DNA of 64,000 bases from Microbulbifer variabilis (GTDB taxonomy: Bacteria > Pseudomonadota > Gammaproteobacteria > Pseudomonadales > Cellvibrionaceae): the NCBI RefSeq assembly GCF_020524905.1, contig NZ_JAIVKI010000018.1, forward strand, positions 30,904-94,903, read 5' to 3'. Positions 44,622-54,300 of this stretch are shown piece after piece. Made by a program: the position numbers and the translations under genes. Each line of letters begins with the position of its first letter. Positions within the stretch are counted from its first letter, which is position 1. The notes under the pieces were generated by a model. The model was not told the DNA's origin. It saw only the letters and a list, made by a program, of their open reading frames with translations, and ran no database searches.

Positions 44622-45623
44622 TCAGGGTACTAACTGGTAGCTGTTACCCAAATCATCCTTCAATACCATGGCTATGCCATCGATAGCTGAAACCTGTAGA
44701 GGCTCACTTAGAATTCGGCTGCTGAATGTCCACCCCTCAGGCAGGTTGAGACGATCGCCCAGATGTTTCAAATCGTCCATCTGTAAGTTGGCATCTTCAA
44801 GGCGACTAAAAGACTGCATGATATATACCTGCCCATGGATATCTGTTAACTCATAGACACGTCTACCTTCATAAAATAACCAAGTGTTATCCCTTAGTAC
44901 TTTACCAGGAACATAGGCAACATCCTCCCCTTGACTGTCAGTCAGATCAACGCTAGTTAATAAACGCATTTCTAATTCACCAAATAATCGGTATTCATCG
45001 TCTGGACTGGGTAAAATGATTCCGCCACCCAGGCTTTCATCCACTACAAAAAAGCGTGGCCCATTGGGTATAGCTAGAAGTGCATCGTATTGATCTGCAA
45101 TTTCGTCTAAGTTAAGAGCCTCCCACTGGTCTTGCGGGCAATAGTTTACTCCTGGTGTACCCCAGATTTCTGCTGATACTCCTGAACCGTCTAGATATGA
45201 CAGCAAGATTTCACAATAACGAAAATTGAAGGTTGGACTACCAGCCTGCAATGGCTCATCTGGAGTGGTGCTTCGCAGAAAGTTTAATAAATGGATGGCT
45301 AGCTCTTCACCCACATCATCTTGAATAAAGTGTCCGGCCAAAAATCGCCTGTGATCATTACCATCAGAGCCAGGCACATGCTCAACCCACTTTTGTTGGT
45401 TTTCCTCGCTACCTAAGCTTCGATCGAACTCACCGGCATTAAACATAAAAGGATTATGAAATGCCCCGAGTGTTTGCCAGGCAATTATATTTTGCATCTC
45501 GATATCAACAAACATGGCAGGGAAAGCACGTATTGCTGCTTTATATTCAATACTGGGATAAGGTGCGTTGTATGCGGAAATTTCTTCGTCAGTCAACTGG
45601 TAGACTGTCAAGACTTGCACCAC
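44622..45623 (-). CDS. haloalkane-dehalogenase-like C-terminal part fused to an uncharacterised domain (probably 5'-truncated)
   Basis: 333 residues from a GTG. Residues 1 to about 117 match the cap and C-terminal end of haloalkane-dehalogenase-type alpha/beta hydrolases: LTDEEISAYNAPYPSIEYKA, IRAFPAMF, IAWQTLGAFHNPFM and the catalytic-His region AGHFIQDDVGEELA. The nucleophile Asp and the first 160 or so residues are missing. After a short linker, residues about 125-333 form a second, Cys-containing domain (RYCEILLSYLDGSG, GPRFFVVDESLG, YIMQSFSRLED, LPEGWTFSSRIL) of unknown function. The start touches a plus-strand LytTR gene, where homology of both ends. Likely a rearranged, inactive hydrolase. 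Confidence 0.6.
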   Translation of the reverse strand: MVQVLTVYQLTDEEISAYNAPYPSIEYKAAIRAFPAMFVDIEMQNIIAWQTLGAFHNPFMFNAGEFDRSLGSEENQQKWVEHVPGSDGNDHRRFLAGHFIQDDVGEELAIHLLNFLRSTTPDEPLQAGSPTFNFRYCEILLSYLDGSGVSAEIWGTPGVNYCPQDQWEALNLDEIADQYDALLAIPNGPRFFVVDESLGGGIILPSPDDEYRLFGELEMRLLTSVDLTDSQGEDVAYVPGKVLRDNTWLFYEGRRVYELTDIHGQVYIMQSFSRLEDANLQMDDLKHLGDRLNLPEGWTFSSRILSEPLQVSAIDGIAMVLKDDLGNSYQLVP

Positions 45624-45991
45624 ATCACCAGCTAATAGTTCAGGTACAGTTGAGTGATGGCAATCAACAAAGAATAATTTCGCACGATCACATTAATTAT
45701 ATTGAAAGTATAGGCCGTTATCGTCGTGTTCATCTTACCGAAAAAGGGGCTCGTTTACATAATACAGATACCATAATATCCGATATGACACTGGATACTT
45801 TTTGCGAACAATTACCGAGCAAGGTATTTTATCGGCTGCATCGTAGCTACATTATTAATAGTGAAAGATTGCTGGAATTAAAGTCACAATCACGGCGTCA
45901 TTTCGTAAGAATGGCTGGTACAGATATAAAAATTCCAGTCTCCCGTAACTTCCTCAACAGACTAAAGCGATCTATCAAAACCAGTTGCTAA
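45572..45991 (+). CDS. LytTR DNA-binding domain protein (N-terminus replaced)
   Basis: 139 residues from the ATG at 45572 (AAGG nine bases upstream). From about residue 20 a complete LytTR domain is visible: IVQVQLSDGNQQRIISHDHI, NYIESIGRYRRVHL, FYRLHRSYIINSERLLEL and IKIPVSRNFLNRLKRSI. There is no response-regulator or membrane domain before it, and bases up to about 45640 are antisense hydrolase sequence. So the usual sensor or receiver part is lost. The domain could still bind DNA as a short protein. About 150 bp separate it from the next gene. Confidence 0.65.
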   Translation: MRKFLRQSTGRLSRLAPHHQLIVQVQLSDGNQQRIISHDHINYIESIGRYRRVHLTEKGARLHNTDTIISDMTLDTFCEQLPSKVFYRLHRSYIINSERLLELKSQSRRHFVRMAGTDIKIPVSRNFLNRLKRSIKTSC

Positions 45992-46144
45992 TATTTTGAT
46001 CTTAGGCTCCTAGGATTAAGTAGAATATTATTTCTAATTGACGACATATCAATACCTACGCCTACCCCAAGAATTCAATGATTGAGTCACTCGGCGTTTT
46101 TTGGCATATTTTATATACCGAATCTTCCTGCTCAGAGAATAATA

Positions 46145-47722
46145 ATGAAGGATTTTTTGATTGTTGGTGGCGGCCATAATGGCTTAGTTTGTGCCTGCTA
46201 TTTGGCTAAAGCTGGAAAAAATGTAACGATTCTTGAGCGCCGGTCGATTGTTGGCGGTGCAGCGGTTACTGAAGAGTTCCACCCAGGTTTCCGAAACTCT
46301 GTGGCTAGCTACACCGTTAGCCTGCTTAATCCCAAAATCATAGAAGACCTCCATTTACGTGAGCATGGCCTGGAGATCAAGTTACGGCCGCAATCAAACT
46401 TTTTCCCACTTTCAGAGGGGGAAAGCCTTTCCTTCCATAAGAATCTCGCGGATACACAGGCAGAGGTTGCGCGTTTCTCGGAAAGAGATGCGGCTACCCT
46501 ACCTGACTTTTATGCCATGCTGGAAACAGTGGCAGATATTCTGCGCGGGGAACTGCTTCGCGCTCCCCCCAATGTCGGTGGCGGCTTTGGGGATTTGATT
46601 CGCGCTGGCGGCTTTGGGCTAAGAGCGAAAAAGCTGAGTATGGCATCGCGCCGTGATGCATTGGAACTGTTTACCAAGAGTGCCTCCAGCGTGCTGGATG
46701 CCTGGTTCGAAAATGACCATGTCAAGGCTGCGTTTGCTTTCGACTCTATCGTTGGCAACTATGCCGCTCCCAGCACTCCCGGTTCCGCCTATGTGTTACT
46801 GCATCATGTGTTTGGTGAAGTAAACGGCGAGAAAGGCGCTTGGGGCCATGCCATGGGCGGTATGGGTTCAATCACCCAGGCCATGCGCAAAGAGGCAGAG
46901 CGCCTAGGAGTCATTATTCGCACGGATGCTGAAGTAAAAGAGGTGCTGATCGATGGTGGGCGTGCAACCGGAGTGCAGCTAAGTAGTGGTGAAACCGTTA
47001 CTGCCGGTAAAGTAATCGCCAATGTCGGCCCTAAACTGCTCTATTCCCAGATGATAGACGAACAACATCTGGAACCGGAGTTCCGCCGCCGTGTGCGTGG
47101 TTTTCGAGTGGGCTCGGGCACCTTCCGTATGAATGTCGCACTATCTGAGCTGCCAGACTTTACCTGCAAGCCTGGTAATAACGCACAACCGCACCACAAG
47201 TCTGGAATTGTCATTGGCCCCACCATGGACTACCTGGAACAAGCCTATATAGATGCGACCCAATATGGCTGGTCAAAGCAACCCATTGTCGAGATTTTGA
47301 TCCCCTCCACCATCGATCCTTCTCTGGCCCCCGAGGGCCAGCATGTGGCCAGCCTATTCTGCCAGCAATTTGCTCCAGAACTGCCCGAGGGTAAGAGCTG
47401 GGACGACTACCGTGAGCAGGCAGCTCAGACCATTATCGATACCGTCACCAACTATGCACCCAATTTCCGTGATTCCATCATTGCCCAACAAATCCACTCA
47501 CCGCTGGATTTAGAGCGCAAGTTTGGCTTGATGGGAGGCGATATCTTTCATGGTGCCTTAGGCCTGGACCAACTGTGGAGCAACCGTCCCTTTATGGGCT
47601 ATGCGGATTACCGCACGCCGATTCAGGGCCTGTATCTCTGCGGTTCCGGTAGTCACCCGGGAGGTGGGGTTACTGGAGTGCCTGGCCATAATGCGGCGAT
47701 GGAGATTTTGAGAGATAAATAA
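46145..47722 (+). CDS. PYROXD2/CrtI-like FAD oxidoreductase
   Basis: 525 residues from the ATG at 46145. The FAD Rossmann site is FLIVGGGHNGLVCACYLAKA at the N-terminus, followed by ILERRSIVGGAAVTEEFHPG; the C-terminal FAD loop is GLYLCGSGSHPGGGVTGVPG. These mark the phytoene-desaturase-like family that includes pyridine-nucleotide-disulphide-oxidoreductase-domain protein 2. Substrate unknown. Its 3' 930 bases and about 280 bases downstream are copied, in decayed form, at 55630-56795. The frame extends 21 codons upstream to a TTG without homology. Confidence 0.88.
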   Translation: MKDFLIVGGGHNGLVCACYLAKAGKNVTILERRSIVGGAAVTEEFHPGFRNSVASYTVSLLNPKIIEDLHLREHGLEIKLRPQSNFFPLSEGESLSFHKNLADTQAEVARFSERDAATLPDFYAMLETVADILRGELLRAPPNVGGGFGDLIRAGGFGLRAKKLSMASRRDALELFTKSASSVLDAWFENDHVKAAFAFDSIVGNYAAPSTPGSAYVLLHHVFGEVNGEKGAWGHAMGGMGSITQAMRKEAERLGVIIRTDAEVKEVLIDGGRATGVQLSSGETVTAGKVIANVGPKLLYSQMIDEQHLEPEFRRRVRGFRVGSGTFRMNVALSELPDFTCKPGNNAQPHHKSGIVIGPTMDYLEQAYIDATQYGWSKQPIVEILIPSTIDPSLAPEGQHVASLFCQQFAPELPEGKSWDDYREQAAQTIIDTVTNYAPNFRDSIIAQQIHSPLDLERKFGLMGGDIFHGALGLDQLWSNRPFMGYADYRTPIQGLYLCGSGSHPGGGVTGVPGHNAAMEILRDK

Positions 47723-48003
47723 GAGTGGCTCGTATTGATCTTATGAAACCAGTACGAGCACTATTCATAATAGTGTTCAGGCCAAGAAAACCACTCAAGA
47801 TATCAGCTGGTTATAAGTTATTTGAATGAGCCTCTGCACTTGCTGACAAGTACAGTGAGCAAATTGGAAGAGCATAGACAGCCTGTATGGTCTATGCAGA
47901 TCTTAATCTTCTCTAGACCAATAGTGCCAAAACACCGGAAGAGTCCCTTTTACCTCGATTCAACAGCGAATTCCCGTAGCAACTACTCACAGTCAGCCTC
48001 CAA
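46789..48003 (+). repeat. 3' half of the flavoprotein gene and flank: source arm of a direct repeat
   Basis: About 1.2 kb that matches 55630-56795 in the same orientation. The match covers codons from about 215 of the flavoprotein to its stop and then some 280 bases of non-coding DNA (TGGCTCG after the stop, then a TTTGAATGAG stretch, then CTACT.CAGTCAGCC). Identity is visibly higher in the coding part near the 3' end than in the flank. Confidence 0.8.
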
Positions 48004-48296
48004 GCCTTCAGCCGATGCTTGGTCATAAACCCAAGAGCCTAAATTTTAACTGGAGCACTATCTCGAACTGGTAAATTGGAAAGGTTGAGGAAAGTTTGAA
48101 GATACCACCACCGAAATAATTTAAGGTATCTCTCCAATTGACATAATCCTAGAGCTAGGACAAATAGAATAGGAAAAGTAAACTCTTACTTCATATTATT
48201 ATTCAGATGGCTAGATAATAAAAAAAATTAGCACCACAATAATAGACAGGGCACAGCCAGTCTTTTAATCCTTAGGCTACTTCAAACTAGCAAATA
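47723..48296. other. intergenic region, partly repeated
   Basis: Bases to about 48003 belong to the direct repeat; the rest is AT-rich with no gene. A short frame at 47822-48028 lies in the repeat and is not supported. Confidence 0.4.
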
Positions 48297-48331
48297 CTAA
48301 TGGCATGGGGGTTGCCCCACCATGCCATTAG
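48297..48331 (-). terminator. terminator of the giant lipoprotein gene
   Basis: CTAATGGCATGG and CCATGCCATTAG are perfect 12-bp arms around an inner GGG/CCC pairing. It lies 36 bp after the stop codon at 48367, correctly placed for the minus-strand gene. Confidence 0.75.
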
Positions 48332-48366
48332 TAGTCTCAGTAAACTAAATCAAATTAAAGGTTCAG

Positions 48367-51300
48367 TTACTGTAGCGAAATAGCAGTCAACTCAGAGCCA
48401 GCGATATACAGGGTTCCGTCATCACCAAGGCTTAAGTGCCCGGAGGATGCAAAACTCCAATCCAACTCCTGAGTACCTATATTAATGGCATAAGTATGCG
48501 AGGAATCTCCAACAAAAATATGCGTTCGAGTTACCACAATATTTGAAGTTAATGACTTCGACGCCTCCCAGGCCCACACTTCTCTGCCATTTTCTTCATC
48601 AACAGCTTTCAAAATACCAGATTGCAAAGCATAAATAACTCCACCACTAGAGGCTGGCTGCCCTGAAAATCCAACTGAATTTTTCTCCCATAAAATGTTG
48701 CGTTTATCGAGATCAAATACAACTAAAGAGCCCGATTGAATTGCCACAATATGATTATACCTAGTCAAGACTGTGGCCAAATTTACATCGTACCCTCTCC
48801 AGTCAAAATTAGGATATTCAATGCTATAGGCCAATTCACCAGAATCACGATGAAAAACTTGCAGGTCAGTTATAAATGCATATACATACTGTTCATCTAC
48901 AGCTGGGGTAAATTCTTGATACTGCGCAGTTGATGCAAACCAAGACTCCGACCCATCACTCAGATCAAATGAGTAAAGTCCTCCGTAATACCCCCCGGCA
49001 GTATAAATCCCTCCATCATATACAGTTGGAGACATGTAGGTTGACCACTGATTTCCATATTCAGTAGCAAACAATAGTGAGCCGTCATCTATATCAAGCC
49101 CTCGTATAAAGGACTCTTCATGACCACCAGTTTGAATAATGACTTTTCCACGGTCATAAGCTGGGGGATTTATAGAATGTATACCATCATAAACGCGCTC
49201 CCATGCCAAATCTCCCGTGCTTGCATCCAAGGCAACAATTCTCTGCTCAGCAAAATAGGAATCATTAGATGCGAAGACCTTACCATCAGCCACCACTACC
49301 GGGTGTAACTTCGTCATATTAGGTAATGTCACCGACCAATGGTGAGAGAAATCATCTACATCTAGCTGTAGCGGTGTATAACCAGTATGCGCTGCCCCCC
49401 CTTGATATGTCGCCCATACCACAGGTAGGGGGTAACTATTGCTATCAATAGGTGAGGTGTCTGAGAAGAACTCTTCAACATTTGTAAAAGAATCAAAATC
49501 TTCATCATTTGCTGCATCGTCAGCATCGATCGGGTCTAGCGCATATAGTACTTCCCATCCATCCCGCATACGATCGCCATCAGTATCAGCAACTATTGGA
49601 GATGTACCATAGGTATTCGACTCTTCAAAATCCGAAAGGAAATCACCATCTGTATCTACATTTCTCGGAGACGACCCTAAAGCATATTCTTGCAAATTGG
49701 TCAGGCCATCAGCATCAATATCGTCCGCGCTATCATCTACCAACAAATCCAAACCATACTCGAACTCATACATATCTCCCATACCATCACTATCCGAGTC
49801 TTCAAGTAAGGGATTTGAGCCTAGTTCCTTTACCTCTGTAAAATCAGTAAGCCCATCGTTGTCGCTATCCTGCGCCAATAAATTTGTACCTAATTCCGCT
49901 TCCACCCCATCGGACAAGCCATCGGCATCCGTATCTGCAATAAAAGGATCAGAACCATAAATTAAAAGCTCATCGCCATCGTTAACGCCGTCATTGTCAA
50001 TATCAGGGTTGTCCGCATGAGTACCAAAGGTGTACTCCAGCAAAGCAGATAAGCCATCCCCGTCCAAGTCGGAGCCCGCGTCACCAACATTCTTAGGATC
50101 TAATCCAAAGGCATACTCCCACCAATCAGGGAGTCCATCACTATCAGAGTCCCAATCTGGCATAAGATCTACAAATTTACCTCGCGCATCTAGCTTGGTA
50201 AAACTACTTAAGTCCGCCGCGACACGATATAGCCCATCATATGCTGTAGCAGCGACCAACTCCCCATTTCTACGAATATTAATATCATTAAAGCTCTGGC
50301 CAACGAATAAAGTTTTTTGCAGAACCCCACCAGCCGTAAACTGGTGTATCTCACCGTCCCAGGTAGCTGAAAAAATATTACCAACCTCATCAATGGCAAT
50401 TGCCCGTGAAGTTTCAATTGGTATATTGGAGAGTAAAACTCCGGACACAGGATCGAACTGAGAAATCTGACTGCCACTTAATGCGTAGAGATAACCATCT
50501 TCGCCAACTGTCAGATCTATAAATGGGCCTGCATCTACATAATTCACAGAGCCACTTGCTAAGTCAAACTTCACATACCCTTGACTAGGACTGCCACTAG
50601 TTGATTGGTTGGTAACGAAAATTTGTTCACCAACAGCATCTATGCCGCCATAACTCAAATTATTAACGGTACTCCAACCAGGCGCTGGATAGTGCTCCCA
50701 AAGGTTTAACTCTAGCGTATACACACTTAAATAAGGTTCAAATGTCCCATTGAAAATCGCTACTCTTCCATCATCCAAAATAACCGCATCTCGTGCATAT
50801 GTGTTATTACTCCCTTTTGGATCAGGGATATCGAAGCTTTTTATTTCACGACCATCAACATCAAGTAAGTAAAGCTTATTGTCAAAAATAGAAATTCCAG
50901 AGGCGCCCAATTCAAAAAGTGTAGGAGGAGAAATGCCTGCCAATTCATCAATCAAAATACCACAATCATCAGCAGAGGATTCAACCCTCACAACCAACGT
51001 ATGATAACCCTCAGCAATGGGAACAGAGAGCTTTTCCCATGATGTTTGGGAGACTGGACTATCTAATAATTTTTCTCCATTTAGCTCAATAACCAATTGG
51101 GCATCATAGGTAGAGTGACAGGTAGACCGCGCTCGAAGAGAAAGCTCTACAGGTAAAAAGTAATTAGCTGTCGAAATACCCCAACTACCCTCAGCAAAAA
51201 GGCTAACAACCCCATCGCTAGCTGATCGAGTTACAAATTGTGGGCTACCTTGTGAAATCCAACCATCCGGTAACTCTTGATCCTCAAAAGAAAAATAGAA

Positions 51301-54300
51301 TTCATCTATTGGAGAGGGTATTGATAACTCCTCAGTTGGGTCAAAGCCCAAAAGGTACTCAATTAGATTAGAAAACGTATCATTATCCAAATCACTATCG
51401 GCATCAGAAACATCTAACGGATTCAGTCCATATAGCACTTCCCAGCCATCTGGCATACCGTCTTCATCCGTATCACTGTTAGATGGATCAGTAAAATAAG
51501 TCATAACCTCGTCAAAGTCTGACAATCCATCCTGATCCGTATCTACCATCAAAGGCGAACTGCCGGCTACGAATTCCTCAAGATTGTTTAGACCATCTGC
51601 ATCCGAATCCTTCAAGGCATCTAGTTTGTCAGTGTCATCCAAACCGTGGGCCAACTCCCACCACATTGGCAAGCCATCGTTATCGGCATCAGATTCATAC
51701 CGATAATTTACTATATTCAGCTCATTGCCAATTGATTGATGAATTAGTATTACACCAGTTTCATCAGCAATAAGGTCTATATAGGTATCGATATCGATAT
51801 ATTGTTTAAATAGAATTTCTCTAAGATCATGACTGAAAATTGCTAAAAGATATTCCCTATCTACCTTAACCAGACCAACAGCGACACTCTCGCTCCAGGT
51901 GAAACCCAGTAGCTGTATCTCCGCGCTCACACCCTCAGATAAAGGGCTCAAATCAAGTGCACTAACGAGGGGGTTAGCGGGGTATCCCTGGATAACATTC
52001 CCCTCTCCAGTTACAAACAACTTACCATCCGGTGATTGCGACAGCCATGCACCTAAAGACTCTCCGAAGTAATAATATTGATACTCGGAAAACTCCTTTC
52101 TATCATTATCAATATTAAAGCTATTTAAATCTCCATAAGAAGAATAATGATAAAACCGGCCGGTTTTCTCCACGTAAAGCAGCTCCTTTGAGCTGCTTAC
52201 CCAATTGTAACTATCCCTAACCGTATAGCTTTTATCAAGCAAGTGATAATTCAAATAAATGCTATCTTGACCACTTCCAGCAACTGCCACATAGAAATCA
52301 CCTGCACTTATTAATGCTTCCAGACCTCCCTCTAAAGAGGCCACCTCCTGGTTTTTTATAGGTAAAGTTTCACTAAACTCAATAAGTTTACCATTCTCAA
52401 AACCAACCAATATCGAAGATGGATTGGCGACATTTATAGACATCGCCTTACCGTTACTCTCAAAGTGCCCCAAATGTAAAGGGTTTAGATATTTACCAGC
52501 AGCCGTATCCCACTTCCAGACTGAACTGGAATCTCCATCCAGCAAATATAGTACGTTTCCTCTTCGAGCAATCTGATCTACATTTTTGACCTGGACTTGT
52601 CCTTGAATATCACAAACACCATTTATGCCATGCTCTGCAAGGTAGCAGGCTGAATCCAGAGGAAATAAATCGAGGCTTAAACTAGATTCTCCCACAGACG
52701 GATCATACCCATCATTCCATGAGTCGGGCGCGCCATCGAGGTCAGAATCAACTGATGCAGCGCTATCGTTTGGAAATGCATCCTCTCTATTCGGAACTCC
52801 ATCGCCATCTATATCATCTAATAGCTCAACCAGCTGATACTTTCGGCCATGATTCTCAGTATAAGTAATGACCAAGGCTGCTTCATCTAACTGTACTAAG
52901 CCCTCAGGAAGTCCAGTATAGGAAGCAGAAAAAAATGCTTCAAAATTGTTGTTGTAAGCAACTAAAGAGCTGTTATTAGTAAAAGACGCTGATAAGGTTA
53001 CAACCGTACTATTATCGGAAAACCCATAATCAAAACTAGTTACTGGAGAGCCAATTAAACTCAAGTCACTGGCTTTGTAATAATCACCACTACCAAGCAG
53101 CACTCCGTTACCACTATTAACGAGCAGAATCGGACCTCTGATAGTGTAATCACCATGGTAGGGAGATTCCCCTTGGGCACCTATAGCACCGCTCGACTGA
53201 GAGATTTCCTCAAAATGTATATCATTAGGTGACGTGCCATCTCTAAAATGATAAAGCCGATTATTTACATCGTTCCAAGCATAATAATGAGAATACCTAT
53301 TCCAATCCTTACTATCTAATAAACTCCCATCCTTAGACAAGACATGATGTGAACTCCAGGCTCCCTGACCATCTTGAACCAATAGATAGCGACCCGCTTC
53401 CGCCAGTCCGGTTGCACCCACAGGCATTTGAATGAGGTTAACTAGTTTTTCAGGTGTATCAATTGAAAAATATCGGATCCAGCCGTCACTATAAGCAAGA
53501 TATACTCTCTTATGCTCATTATGGTAACGTACAACCTGGGGACTTTGATCTTCAACTACTAGATCAAGTTTTCCAGTGAAGCTTTGAGTCTCTGAACTCC
53601 ACTGGTAAAAATCGTAAAACCCATTTTCAGAGAACCCGAGATATATAACACCATTCGCATCAGAAAATGCTTCATCCAGTGCAAATGTATCGGTCAATGT
53701 GGCGAAACAGGTCTCCCCATCACCTTCATTTATCCGAAAGCACGACGCATCAAGATCGTAATAGTCAGCATTATCACCGACTCCGTCACCATCCTGATCT
53801 GATGACTCTGTTTTATCCCAAGGGAATGCGTCGTTCTCGTTTTCTACGCCATCATTGTCAATATCGTTGTCAACTTCATTTGGGGTACCATCCCCATCTA
53901 AATCGGCTCCGATAGCTTTGATAATGGAGTATTTTGGTTTATCCCCCCAGGCTGAGGTCTCTCTTGAACCTTCATATTGACGTGTTTCATGAATAAGGAG
54001 CTTAACTAAACCACCAACTTTGAGAGGAGTTTCAGCGTCTGAAGACTCGGGATCAAAGGTGTTGGGCACAAGTAGCTCACCAATGTTCAGCCTGGAGACA
54101 AAGTCGTAATTATCTTGTATTGCCTGCGTGGTATTTGTATCAAGACCTTCGGCAAGGCCATTTAACACCCCATCTGTTAGATCTAAAACTAACAACTCCA
54201 GTACTGCAGAAGTGCTTATATCTGTCTCGTTTTTAAGAGCCCACACAAGAGATGCGGTAGCTTCAGAAGCGGTACGGTAGCTCAAAATATCATCAAGATC

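Noticed and set aside
49420..50170. Tandem DNA repeats in the giant gene
   Set aside because: Regularity comes from the Asp/Gly codons of calcium repeats; no near-identical nucleotide unit is present, so no separate tandem repeat is called.
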